Below, piece after piece: positions 23,980 through 32,678 of a stretch of DNA of 64,000 nucleotides (positions are counted from its first letter, which is position 1; every line of letters begins with the position of its first letter). The position numbers and the translations under genes are program-made. Location of the stretch: positions 62,001 to 126,000 of the forward strand of contig QZJU01000020.1 in NCBI GenBank assembly GCA_003597955.1, given 5' to 3'. The DNA comes from Candidatus Parcubacteria bacterium (GTDB lineage Bacteria; Patescibacteriota; Patescibacteriia; PEXW01). The notes under the pieces are model-generated. The model did no database searches. It saw only the letters and a program-made list of their open reading frames with translations, and was not told the DNA's origin.

Positions 23980-24032
23980 TCTGGCCTTCCGCCAGAATTG
24001 GTTTTAGGATAACCAGCCAGCCTTCCGCTGGC
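23980..24032 (-). promoter_or_regulatory. Twin leader hairpins with GGAAG loops
   Basis: On the minus strand, GCCAGC-GGAAG-GCTGGC (24016-24032) and TCTGGC-GGAAG-GCCAGA (23980-23996) stand in tandem just upstream of the ribosome binding site of the 316 aa gene. Loop sequence and loop closing pair are the same, stems differ, which points to selection on the loop. Confidence 0.65.
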
Positions 24033-24189
24033 CGAGTGTCAAAGAACAGTCTGCCGAATTTAACAAAGTTTAATTTCTTTGTCAATACTATGACTAAAGC
24101 CTGTTATTATCTTTAGACAGTATTACGGTTTGATAAATCCTTTGTTTCTATCTTAATTATCTTGTGCTATTCTAAAAAAACTTCCCATA

Positions 24190-24385
24190 AAGAAAGCCGT
24201 TCGGCCAATTGGGCCTGGAGTAATAACGGTCTATAAGGTTCTTTTAAAAACTTTATAAGAAGATTATTAAGTTCCTTGGGGCAAGAATACCCCGTATCTC
24301 GTGGGGTTTCCAGGCCCAGAAAAAATAGCCGTCATACCTTTTGACTGATTTTTCTTAAAGAGCGACCGGTTTGTTGCTCGTTCTT
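24190..24385 (+). ncRNA. Candidate structured RNA in a 560-base gene-free stretch
   Basis: TGGGCCTGGA (24210-24219) is the exact complement of TCCAGGCCCA (24309-24318). Nested inside are TAATAA/TTATTA and TATAAGGTT/AACTTTATA. Three G/C runs near 24280-24306 (GGGG, CCCC, GGGG) can pair in two exclusive ways. A hairpin GAGCGA/TTGCTC with a following T-rich run (24360-24388) could be the terminator. No coding frame is seen, and the downstream gene has its own promoter, so this is probably a separate RNA. Rod-like shape recalls 6S RNA, but identity is unproven. Confidence 0.4.
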
Positions 24386-24516
24386 TATTTTCTACTTTAA
24401 ATTGACAAAATTATCTTGTTAGGATAAAGTCATCTATTAAAATTGAACATTAAAAGCGAGGTTTGTACATGATTCAAAACACGAAAGAAATTGAAATCCT
24501 AAAAGGAGGAATACTA

Positions 24517-24699
24517 ATGAGCCTATGTCCAGTTTGTGGAAGAGCGTACTGTGATCACACCCCAAAAGAACGCGGGCAGACTGAAGTGGAAATGACGCGC
24601 CCGCTTACTGACGAAGAGCAGAAAGTCTGGGAAGAAGAGCCGGATGGCTCCCTAAAAAAAATCGCGGTTGCTAAAAAGCATGCTCATGACCCAGTCTGA
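24517..24699 (+). CDS. Small zinc-ribbon-like protein, 60 aa
   Basis: The ATG at 24517 follows AAAGGAGG by 7 bases. An in-frame ATG at 24469 would add MIQNTKEIEILKGGIL, but its binding site is weaker and the added peptide is encoded by the ribosome-binding region itself. The N-terminus holds a CPVCGRAYCDH cluster that should bind one metal ion, followed by an acidic, probably disordered tail. TTGACA-N17-TAAAGT promoter at about 24402. Function unknown. Confidence 0.65.
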   Translation: MSLCPVCGRAYCDHTPKERGQTEVEMTRPLTDEEQKVWEEEPDGSLKKIAVAKKHAHDPV

Positions 24700-24711
24700 C
24701 ACACGACCTTT

Positions 24712-24742
24712 AAGAGCGGACCTTACCGGCCCGCTCTTTTTT
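24712..24742 (+). terminator. Terminator of the 60 aa gene
   Basis: AAGAGCGG and CCGCTCTT arms followed by TTTT. Confidence 0.85.
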
Positions 24743-24850
24743 CATTTTGTCATTGCAACGACTAACGCCGCGATTCCACAAGGGTAAGTGAGGCTGTTGT
24801 CACCGCAGAGCGGGATCCCGCCCATAAATTTTAATAAAGGGTGCGGGAAA

Positions 24851-24876
24851 AGGGAAAACCGTTCAAGGTTTTCCCT
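24851..24876 (-). terminator. Hairpin after nrdJ
   Basis: AGGGAAAACC and GGTTTTCCCT arms 8 bases past the nrdJ stop. The following T run is short, so the hairpin may protect the mRNA end instead of stopping transcription. Confidence 0.55.
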
Positions 24877-24883
24877 ACAAATT

Positions 24884-27800
24884 TTAACTACACCCTGTGG
24901 TTTCCCCGCAATCCAAACAAAGGATGCAGGTGCCGTTTCTTTTCATTTTCATGCTCCCGCAGGCGGCGCACTGGTCGCCGGTGTAGCCCTGCTGCCGGGC
25001 TTCGTCTTTGGAATGCATGCCAAAGGTCACATTGCTGGCGACGGCTTCGGAAATGTTCACTTTGGGCACATTCATGGGCAAAGGCTCTTGCACGGCTTTG
25101 GGTTTGTTTTCCATCTGCGGCGTGGTGTCGGGCTTCACATGCACTAAATCTGTCCGGCCCAAGTATTCAAAGCCCAAAATCCGGAAAACATAATCCAAAA
25201 TCGAAGTAGCCATTTTTACATTCTCATGGCCTTGTACCGGGCCGGCGGGTTCAAAGCGGGTGTAAGTGAAAGTGTCCACATATTCTTCCAGCGGTATGCC
25301 GTATTGCAAACCTTTGGAAATAGAAATGGCGAACATGGAAAGCAAGCTGCGGTAGGCCGTGCCTTCTTTGTACATGTCAATGAAGATTTCGCCCAAACGA
25401 CCGTCGGGATATTCACCCGTGCGCAAATAGACTTTATGGCCGCCGACATAGGATTTCTGCACAAAACCCCGGCGCTTGTTGGGCAAAGCCATTCTAACGA
25501 TCTGGCCGGCCACAGCGTCGGAAACCTGTTTGGGCGTCACGGCTTCGTTTATCTCCTCGGCCTTGGTTTCGGTTTGACCTAATTCGTCCAGACCCGCTAC
25601 AGAATTCAAAGGCTGGGAAAGCTTGGAGCCGTCGCGGTACAATGCTACGGCTTTGAGCATGTATTTCCAGCTTTTGGTGTAGGCATCGGAAATGTCTTTG
25701 ATGCTAGCTTCGTTGGGCATGTTAATGGTTTTGGAAATTGCGCCTGAAAGAAAAGGCTGGGTGGCGGCCATCATTTTCAAATGCGCGTCATAAGCAATAA
25801 AACGTTTGCCTTTGACCCCGCATTTGTTGGCGCAATCAAAAACGGGGTAATGTTCTGGCTTGAGGTGCGGCGCGCCTTCCACCGTCATGGCGCCGCAGAC
25901 ATACTCATTAGCCTCGTTAATCTGCGCTTCCGTAAAGCCCAGGGCTTTTAAAACATTCAGTTCATGATCAGCCAGCTGTTCTTCGCTTAAACCGACTTTT
26001 TTCAAAACTTCTTCGCCCAGGGCATAGGGCGTGAAAGCGAAACGAATGTCAAAAGCGGTTTTTAAATTCTGCTCGATGGCCTGTAGGGCCGAATCGCTAA
26101 AGCCTTTGGCGCGCAGAATTTCCGGGTTTATGCTGGGGCAACCCTGCAAGCTGCCGTGGCCTTTAGCGTAATTTTCAATATCCTGAATCTGCTGTTCGGT
26201 ATAGCCCAGGCGCTTTAAAGCCAAATCCAAAGATTGATTGACGATCTTAAAAAAGCCGCCGCCCGCCAATTTCTTAAATTTCACCATGGCAAAATCCGGC
26301 TCGACGCCGGTGGTATCGCAATCCATAATCAGGCCAATGGTGCCGGTGGGCGCGATAAGCGTAGTCTGCGCATTGCGAAAACCATATTTCTCGCCCAAAG
26401 TAATGGCCCGATCCCAGGCTTCTCGCGTAGCAGCAACCAAATATGCCGGGCTGGCTGCGGGATCAATGCCGGCGGGTTTAATGCTTAAATTTTCATATTC
26501 ATCCTCGGGCGCATTGTAGGCGGCTCGGCGGTGGTTGCGTATCACCCGCAGCATATGCCGCTTGTTCCGTTCGTAGGCCGGAAAAGCGCCCAAAGCGCTG
26601 GCCATCTCCGCCGAAGTGGCATAAGCCTCGCCGGTCATAATCGCCGTCAGGTTCGCGGCCACTGCTCGGCCTTCTTCCGAATCATACGGAATGCCGAGCA
26701 TCATCAAAACCGTGCCCAGATTGGCATAGCCCAACCCCAAGGTGCGGTATTCATAACTCTTGCGCGCAATTTCCCGGCCGGGAAATTGCGCCATCAGAAC
26801 CGAGATTTCCAAAGTAATCGTCCAGAGCCTGATGCTGTGCCGGAAGCTGTCCAAATCAAAAACCCCGGTTTCCGTGTTCAAATACTTAGTCAGATTCATG
26901 GAAGCCAGGTTGCAGGCCGTGTCGTCTAAAAACATATATTCACTGCAGGGGTTAGAGCCGTTTATCCGGCCGTCTTCCGGACAGGTGTGCCATTCATTAA
27001 CCGTGGTATCAAATTGCAAACCCGGATCCGCGCAAGACCAAGCCGCAAAAGAAATCTGATCCCACAAATCCCGGGCGGAAATAGTCTTGGTGACTGCGTC
27101 ATCAAGCCGCCTTCTTAAATTCCAAGGCGCATTGGCTTTGACCGCATCCATAAATTCATTGGTGACCCGGACGGAATTATTGCTGTTTTGGCCGGAAACA
27201 GTTTGGTAGGCTTCGCCTTCAAAATGTGTGTCAAAAACCGGGAAGTCAATGCTGGTTTTGCCCTGCTTGACCAAATCCAAAACCCGCACAATGTAATTTA
27301 AAGGCACGTGGTGGTTAATAGCTTGCTGGACAACATTTTTTAGCTTGGGAGAAGCATTAATTTTGGTAACGCCCTCGGCTTTAGCAACTTGCATAATTTC
27401 ATTTAGGAATCTGGCGTTAATTTTGCTGCCGGCAACCAAATCGGCGACCTTCTGTTCTTCTTTCGCTTTCCAATTCACATATTCTTCAATGTCCGGATGA
27501 TCCGCATTTACGATGACCATTTTGGCAGCCCGCCGCGTGGTGCCGCCGCTTTTGATCGCGCCCGCAGCTTTATCAAAAATCTGCAAAAAAGACATTAATC
27601 CCGAGGAAGTGCCGCCGCCGCTTAATTTTTCGCCTTTGCCCCGGATATCTGAAAAATTACTGCCCGTGCCCGAACCAAATTTAAAAAGCCTGGCTTCTCG
27701 GGTGACTAAATCAAAAATCCCACCTTCATTAACCAAATCGTCCTTAATACTCTGAATAAAGCAGGCGTGCGGCTGGGGGTGAGTGTAAGCATCTTCGGAT

Positions 27801-28381
27801 TTTTTTAATTCACCAGTCGTGGGCTCGACATAATAGTGCCCTTGAGGCTTGCCGGTTATGCCATAAGCAACTTGCAAACCCGTGTTAAACCATTGTGGCG
27901 AATTCGGCGCGCCCATCTGTCGTATTAAAATATGCTCCATTTCATTTTCATACGCCTCGGCGTCTTCGGCTGAAGCAAAATAACCATGACTCTCGCCCCA
28001 CCAGCGCCAACATACAGCCAAACGCTTGACCACTTGTTTTGCGCTCCGTTCCGAACCTAAAATCGGGTTACCTTGAGCGTCCAGCTTTGACTTGCCGTCA
28101 TCATCAAGCATCGGCACATCGCTTTTCCGGAAATATTTTTGGGCCAGGATGTCTGTGGCCACTTGGGACCAAAAGCTCGGCACTTCCACGTCTTTGATTT
28201 CATAAATAATCCGACCGTCGGGATTTTTGATAATTGACGAGCGTTTTTCGTAAATAATCTGCTCTAATGGATCGACCCCGGGCGAGGTGTAGCGACGCTT
28301 AATTCGCAAACCGGTTGGCGGATATTCAAAAACCCTAACCTCGGTTTGAGTCTTGGTTTCCCTTAAATTCGCCTGGGGCAT
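24884..28381 (-). CDS. nrdJ: Adenosylcobalamin-dependent (class II) ribonucleotide reductase
   Basis: A 1165-residue reductase of the large, zinc-ribbon-bearing NrdJ group that makes deoxyribonucleotides using adenosylcobalamin, independent of oxygen. Visible signatures: [21 protein letters not shown] (active-site region), [23 protein letters not shown] (substrate and effector region), and [27 protein letters not shown]. The C-terminus is a CAACGS...CILCLDC ribbon and TTGCS tail, which should renew the active-site disulfide. It follows nrdR by 47 bases, under a promoter with NrdR boxes. It is the only reductase in the window and the likely main consumer of the B12 imported and adenosylated by genes at 16-19 kb. 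Confidence 0.97.
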   Translation of the reverse strand: MPQANLRETKTQTEVRVFEYPPTGLRIKRRYTSPGVDPLEQIIYEKRSSIIKNPDGRIIYEIKDVEVPSFWSQVATDILAQKYFRKSDVPMLDDDGKSKLDAQGNPILGSERSAKQVVKRLAVCWRWWGESHGYFASAEDAEAYENEMEHILIRQMGAPNSPQWFNTGLQVAYGITGKPQGHYYVEPTTGELKKSEDAYTHPQPHACFIQSIKDDLVNEGGIFDLVTREARLFKFGSGTGSNFSDIRGKGEKLSGGGTSSGLMSFLQIFDKAAGAIKSGGTTRRAAKMVIVNADHPDIEEYVNWKAKEEQKVADLVAGSKINARFLNEIMQVAKAEGVTKINASPKLKNVVQQAINHHVPLNYIVRVLDLVKQGKTSIDFPVFDTHFEGEAYQTVSGQNSNNSVRVTNEFMDAVKANAPWNLRRRLDDAVTKTISARDLWDQISFAAWSCADPGLQFDTTVNEWHTCPEDGRINGSNPCSEYMFLDDTACNLASMNLTKYLNTETGVFDLDSFRHSIRLWTITLEISVLMAQFPGREIARKSYEYRTLGLGYANLGTVLMMLGIPYDSEEGRAVAANLTAIMTGEAYATSAEMASALGAFPAYERNKRHMLRVIRNHRRAAYNAPEDEYENLSIKPAGIDPAASPAYLVAATREAWDRAITLGEKYGFRNAQTTLIAPTGTIGLIMDCDTTGVEPDFAMVKFKKLAGGGFFKIVNQSLDLALKRLGYTEQQIQDIENYAKGHGSLQGCPSINPEILRAKGFSDSALQAIEQNLKTAFDIRFAFTPYALGEEVLKKVGLSEEQLADHELNVLKALGFTEAQINEANEYVCGAMTVEGAPHLKPEHYPVFDCANKCGVKGKRFIAYDAHLKMMAATQPFLSGAISKTINMPNEASIKDISDAYTKSWKYMLKAVALYRDGSKLSQPLNSVAGLDELGQTETKAEEINEAVTPKQVSDAVAGQIVRMALPNKRRGFVQKSYVGGHKVYLRTGEYPDGRLGEIFIDMYKEGTAYRSLLSMFAISISKGLQYGIPLEEYVDTFTYTRFEPAGPVQGHENVKMATSILDYVFRILGFEYLGRTDLVHVKPDTTPQMENKPKAVQEPLPMNVPKVNISEAVASNVTFGMHSKDEARQQGYTGDQCAACGSMKMKRNGTCILCLDCGETTGCS

Positions 28382-28428
28382 AAGCTTATTTAAAAGTTAA
28401 TAATGAATTATTTGATTTTTTTGAAAAT

Positions 28429-28908
28429 TTAATGACGGTTTTTGCCTTTGGCCCGACGGGGCTTCAATAAATCGTGGAGTTCCCTTTGAAAAGTCTCGAC
28501 GTCTTTAAATGATCGATAGACAGAAGCAAAACGGATGTAAGCTACCTGATTTGCCCTTTTTAGGTGCCGCATGACAATTTCGCCAATCTCTTTGGATTTA
28601 ATCTCGGTCCGGCCGATAATCTGGATATCCCGCTCGATGCGGTTCACTAGCCGCTTGAATTCGTCCTGGGTAATCGACAATTTCTGAAAAGACCGCCTTA
28701 AACCGGTTTCCAGCTTTTCACGGCTGTAGGGTTCGTGCCGGCCGTCCCTTTTGACCACGCTGAGGTTCAAAATTTCAGTCTGTTCAACCGTGGAGAACCG
28801 AAAACCGCACTTTTCGCATTCCCTTCGGCGGCGAATCGTCATACCGTCTTCGATTAGCCGGGAATCCATGACCCGAGTATCTGGTTTATGACAAGCTGGG
28901 CACTTCAT
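28429..28908 (-). CDS. nrdR: Transcriptional repressor NrdR
   Basis: A 159-residue repressor of reductase genes. The N-terminal zinc ribbon has CPACHK...CEKCGFRFST (four Cys), followed by the ATP-cone domain (VVKRDGRHEPYSREKLETGL) that senses ATP/dATP. Length and arrangement are normal. It leads a two-gene operon with nrdJ and lies downstream of a promoter that carries two NrdR boxes, so it should repress itself and the reductase when dATP is high. The leader is about 280 bases long. Confidence 0.97.
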   Translation of the reverse strand: MKCPACHKPDTRVMDSRLIEDGMTIRRRRECEKCGFRFSTVEQTEILNLSVVKRDGRHEPYSREKLETGLRRSFQKLSITQDEFKRLVNRIERDIQIIGRTEIKSKEIGEIVMRHLKRANQVAYIRFASVYRSFKDVETFQRELHDLLKPRRAKGKNRH

Positions 28909-29071
28909 AGGATTAATTCGGAAATTTATCTTACCCCTTTGTTCTGGCTAAAGCAATTCCCTCGGCTTTAAAAAAACAGCGACAAATAACGCCCTGCGTA
29001 AGCTTCGTCACCGCAGCTAGCCAAAGTAATAAAAACCCTAAAAATTAGCGGTGGTTTTTGATTTTTTAAAA

Positions 29072-29103
29072 AGCGTGCGACAAGCTTAATTTTTTTTCAC
29101 GCT
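29072..29103 (-). promoter_or_regulatory. Possible attenuator in the nrdR leader
   Basis: AGCGTG and CACGCT arms with a 20-base loop, followed by TTTTT on the minus strand. It lies about 90-120 bases after the predicted transcript start. The stem is short and the loop long, so this is weak. The rest of 28909-29170 shows small hairpins but no gene. Confidence 0.3.
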
Positions 29104-29169
29104 CCCTCTTAAATCCGGTCGGTAGAGGCTTGCTTAGCCTTGGCCTACCAAATTTCGAGGTTTTGTCTA

Positions 29170-29225
29170 AATACTATATGTTGTGGTATGTATCCTAAGT
29201 ATACCACTACATATAGTATTGTCAA
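29170..29225 (-). promoter_or_regulatory. nrdR-nrdJ promoter with paired NrdR boxes
   Basis: The minus strand reads TTGACA (29220-29225), 16 bases, TATACT (29198-29203). A near-perfect inverted repeat with 20-base arms (29170-29189 and 29201-29220, one mismatch) covers it. Each arm holds an NrdR-box-like 16-mer (ACTATATGTTGTGG and CCACTACATATAGT). One box fills the -35/-10 spacer exactly; the other lies just past the start site, centres 33 bases (about three helical turns) apart. Confidence 0.88.
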
Positions 29226-29381
29226 GCCCAACCAAAAAACGCCCCGATTAGGTTAAAGCCCTTGAAAATATTGGCTATTTTTGTGTCGCTATAATTTACC
29301 AGAACTTTTGAACATCGCTTTTACTGTGCAAAAGCCTCTAAAGAGATGCGCTACAGATCACTGCGCTGTCCCTGGCCGGGA

Positions 29382-30587
29382 TTACATCATTTTCCGACGA
29401 ATAAATGCCGGTATTTCCAAATCTTCTTCGGGCTTCTTGGGCTGTTCAGGCCGGGCGGGCGGAGCTGATTCGAGTTTAGGCGCTGGCCGGGCGGGCGGAG
29501 CTGGCTTGTAAGTTGGCTTGCTTTCAAAAATTGAGGTTTTTCTTTCTGGCTCCTTAGCTTCAAAAGACTCGAGGCCTGTGGGTGTGATTTTTTTTGATAC
29601 CGGCCGGGGCGTAACCGTGCCGCCTTTGCCAAAACCTGTGGCAATGACCGTAATTCTGACCTCGCCTTTCAAATTTTCATCGATTACCGTGCCAAAAATG
29701 ACCTTGGCATTGGGGTCAACCGAAGCCGTAATCACCCGAGCGGCTTCATTGACCTCATACATGCTCAAATCCGAGCCGCCTGTCACGGTAAAAAGAATGC
29801 CTTTGGCCCCGTCAATGGAGAGCTCCAAAAGCGGGCTGTCAATTGCAGCTTTGGCCGCATCCACAGCTCGATTCTCGCCTGAAGCCCGACCAATACCCAT
29901 CAAGGCCGAACCGGCGTCCTCCATAATTGATTTCACATCCGCAAAATCGACATTAATCAGACCGGGAATAGTTATCAACTCTGAAATTCCTTGAACGCCT
30001 TGCCGCAAAACTTCATCCACGGTGCCAAAAGCGTCCAAAAGCGAAGTCTTCTTATCAATAATCTGCAAAAGCCGGTCATTAGGAATGGTAATTAGGGTAT
30101 CCACCCGATCAGCCAGGTCGCTTAAACCATGATCAGAAATGGTTTTTCGCTGAATGCCCTCAAAAGCAAAGGGCTTGGTCACTACAGCCACGGTCAAAGC
30201 GCCCACATCCTTGGCGATTTCTGCCACGATCGGCGATGCGCCCGTACCCGTGCCGCCGCCTAAACCACAAGTAATAAAAACCATATCGGCGCCTTTGAGG
30301 TTTTCGTGAATTTCGTCCTGGCTTTCTTCCGCGGCCTTCCGGCCTAAGTCGGGGTCCATGCCCGCGCCCAAGCCGCGGGTAACGGTTTTGCCAATATGAA
30401 TTTTTGTCGGGGCTTTGGAATGATGCAAGGCCTGCGCGTCAGTATTAATAGCAATGAATTCCACTCCGCGTATTTTGGAGGAAATCATGCGGTCAATAGC
30501 CGAACCGCCCGAACCGCCCACGCCCACCACCTTAATTTTGGCAAAGGTTTCAATGTCGGGTTTAATTTCCATAGCGTTTTTTGGCAT
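29382..30587 (-). CDS. ftsZ: Cell division protein FtsZ
   Basis: A 401-residue tubulin-like GTPase that forms the division ring. Motifs are [16 protein letters not shown] (residue 18 on), the GTP-binding loop [13 protein letters not shown] (about 108-120), and NTDAQAL. A Pro/Ala-rich linker (about 340-385) leads to the conserved C-terminal peptide [13 protein letters not shown], which binds FtsA. It lies 15 bases after ftsA in the same operon. No notable departures from the family. Confidence 0.97.
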   Translation of the reverse strand: MPKNAMEIKPDIETFAKIKVVGVGGSGGSAIDRMISSKIRGVEFIAINTDAQALHHSKAPTKIHIGKTVTRGLGAGMDPDLGRKAAEESQDEIHENLKGADMVFITCGLGGGTGTGASPIVAEIAKDVGALTVAVVTKPFAFEGIQRKTISDHGLSDLADRVDTLITIPNDRLLQIIDKKTSLLDAFGTVDEVLRQGVQGISELITIPGLINVDFADVKSIMEDAGSALMGIGRASGENRAVDAAKAAIDSPLLELSIDGAKGILFTVTGGSDLSMYEVNEAARVITASVDPNAKVIFGTVIDENLKGEVRITVIATGFGKGGTVTPRPVSKKITPTGLESFEAKEPERKTSIFESKPTYKPAPPARPAPKLESAPPARPEQPKKPEEDLEIPAFIRRKMM

Positions 30588-30602
30588 TGTTGATAATATG
30601 CG

Positions 30603-31844
30603 TTAAGAGGCCAGGTTTTTCATCCACCCTCGTATCTTACCAAGGACTGTATTAACTGTCGAAAATTTCGAGCCGTGGCCCGTACCCGCGCTCTGCAGCG
30701 CCAGACCCCAAAAAGCTAAACCCACGGCGGTAGCATATTCAGGTTCATGGACCTTATCAACGGCGGTGATGATGTTCAAAGGCGTACCCACTGCCGCTGG
30801 CAAACGAAATTCGCGTTTGGCCACATCAATAATGCCGGGTAATTTTGAACCACCACCGATCATGAAAATGCCGGCTGGCAACAAACCCGAACGATCGACC
30901 TTTTGCAATTCCTTGTCCAGCATGGAAAAAATTTCCGAAACCCGGGCTTCGATAATTTCCGCGACATGCCGACGGGAAACTACACCGGTTTCTTTGGGGT
31001 CGATTTCGGCCAGATCAATCTCATCGCGCTTCCCTACCTCATTGGGCAAAGCTGTGCCGTATTCCAGCTTTACTCTTTCCGCCACATCGATTGAGGTGCG
31101 TAAGCCGATGGCAATGTCGTTAGTGATATGGCCGGCGCCTACAGGTAAAATCGCCGTATGCAAGACATCACCTTCTTCAAAAACAATCAGGCTAGTGGTG
31201 GAAGCGCCAATGTTGACCAAGCCAACTCCAATTTCTTTTTGGCGTTTAGTTAAAACACTTTCGGAAGCGGCTAAGACGCCCAAAACCAAATCGTCAATTT
31301 CCACGCCGGTCCGGTAAATGCATTTAGTTAGATTTTTTACTTGCGCCTGCAAGCCCTGGATGATCTGCGCATCAACTTCCAAGCGAATTCCTGACATGCC
31401 AATGGGATCTTTTACGCCTTTTTGATTATCCACGGTGAAAACCCGCGGGATGACATGCAAAACTTCCACATTCGAAGGCGAAACCGTGGTCTGAGCCGCT
31501 TCAATCACTCTTTCCACGTCATCTTCTTTGATTTCCCCGTCAGCTTTGGCCACGGCCACCACGCCATGCACCTCTTGTGAAGAGATGTGCGTACCATTAA
31601 TGCCGACAAACGCGTGCGTGACCGGAATACCAGTCATCCGCTCGGCTTGTTCCAAGGCACTGGAAATGGAAGAGATAGCGTCTTCAATGCTGGTGATGGT
31701 GCCTTTACTAATTCCGTCGGCCGAGTGTTCGCCCACACCTAAAATTTGCAGTTGCTGGGGCTGGCCTTCGGTCGGCTGAGCCACTACAACCCGAATGGTC
31801 GTCGTGCCCAAGTCCAAACCAACAAGGGTATTTTCTCGAGACAT
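30603..31844 (-). CDS. ftsA: Cell division protein FtsA
   Basis: A 413-residue actin-like ATPase that tethers FtsZ to the membrane. The phosphate 1 motif is LVGLDLGTTTIRVV, phosphate 2 LVNIGASTTSLIV, and the adenosine motif AGIFMIGGGSKLPG. The SHS2 (1C) subdomain is at about 85-165. The last residues (GKIRGWMKNLAS) form a plausible amphipathic membrane-targeting helix. It stands directly before ftsZ, the usual order. Confidence 0.96.
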   Translation of the reverse strand: MSRENTLVGLDLGTTTIRVVVAQPTEGQPQQLQILGVGEHSADGISKGTITSIEDAISSISSALEQAERMTGIPVTHAFVGINGTHISSQEVHGVVAVAKADGEIKEDDVERVIEAAQTTVSPSNVEVLHVIPRVFTVDNQKGVKDPIGMSGIRLEVDAQIIQGLQAQVKNLTKCIYRTGVEIDDLVLGVLAASESVLTKRQKEIGVGLVNIGASTTSLIVFEEGDVLHTAILPVGAGHITNDIAIGLRTSIDVAERVKLEYGTALPNEVGKRDEIDLAEIDPKETGVVSRRHVAEIIEARVSEIFSMLDKELQKVDRSGLLPAGIFMIGGGSKLPGIIDVAKREFRLPAAVGTPLNIITAVDKVHEPEYATAVGLAFWGLALQSAGTGHGSKFSTVNTVLGKIRGWMKNLAS

Positions 31845-31890
31845 AGAATGCGCTAAGTATACTATAAAAACGGGCTTTTCACAATTGTTT

Positions 31891-32256
31891 CTAACGGCTT
31901 AAATAAGGCCAAAATACCACCCCGCCAATAACCGCTGCCATGATTGAGGCGAATAAAACCGCCGCTGCCATGGCGTCTTTAACGATTTGCGCCACTGGCG
32001 CCAAGCGGGCGCTGACTAGGTCAGTCAGGTGCTCGACCACGGTGTTGATGAGTTCCAAAATCATCACTAGGGCAATTAGCATCGCCAGGACTATAAAATC
32101 CCGGGTCGTAACTTTTAAGTAAACCATTAAAACAATCACGACCACTGCCGCGACACTTTGGATGCGGAAACTCTGCTGGGTTTGAAAAGTATGCACCAGG
32201 CCGCGAAGAGCGTAACGAAAGCTATTTTTTATTCCGTTGGGCGTGATGACGACCAT
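31891..32256 (-). CDS. Diacylglycerol/undecaprenol kinase (DgkA family)
   Basis: A 121-residue membrane protein with three helices. The family motif ELINTVVEHLTDLVS (E..N..E...D) binds ATP-magnesium. In Gram-positive-like cells this family phosphorylates undecaprenol for cell wall lipid carrier recycling, in others diacylglycerol; the substrate cannot be told here. The N-terminal SFRYALRGLVHTFQTQQSFRIQ is typical. Its start overlaps the end of ybeY by 35 bases, so translation is coupled. Confidence 0.93.
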   Translation of the reverse strand: MVVITPNGIKNSFRYALRGLVHTFQTQQSFRIQSVAAVVVIVLMVYLKVTTRDFIVLAMLIALVMILELINTVVEHLTDLVSARLAPVAQIVKDAMAAAVLFASIMAAVIGGVVFWPYLSR

Positions 32257-32671
32257 AAGGTTTAATTGTTCGAATTAGAACTTGGGTTAAATTTTCCATT
32301 TTCCGGGCCGCGCTTTCTGTTCGGTGTTCGAAACCAAGCAAATGCAACAAACCGTGGATAAAACGATGGATTAGCAAAGACCTAAGCGACATTTTAGGAT
32401 AGCGCCGGGCCAAGAATGCCGGGCAGACAAAGATGTCACCGCTACCATCACGGGGATTTTGTTTGGCAGCGGCAAAACTTAACACATCTGTAGTTTTTGC
32501 TTTTTTGTGGTACCGTCGGTTTAAGCCCTGCATCCGTTTGGGCGTAATAAAAATCAATGCCACGCTAGTTTTGGACCACGCTTGTTGGGAGCGCTCGGTA
32601 GCTTTAAAAATCTGCAGCCACGGCGCGGCAGCCCACCGCTGCCCAGTTTCATTTACAACTCGGAATTCCAT
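32222..32671 (-). CDS. ybeY: Endoribonuclease YbeY
   Basis: A 149-residue metal-dependent RNase for 16S rRNA 3' end maturation and ribosome quality control. The zinc motif H-x3-H-x5-H is visible in HGLLHLLGFEH. TTDVLSFAA is the conserved strand before it. The C-terminus is longer and more basic than usual because it overlaps the dgkA-family gene. Same operon as that gene. Confidence 0.95.
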   Translation of the reverse strand: MEFRVVNETGQRWAAAPWLQIFKATERSQQAWSKTSVALIFITPKRMQGLNRRYHKKAKTTDVLSFAAAKQNPRDGSGDIFVCPAFLARRYPKMSLRSLLIHRFIHGLLHLLGFEHRTESAARKMENLTQVLIRTIKPYGRHHAQRNKK

Positions 32672-32678
32672 CCCCTTC

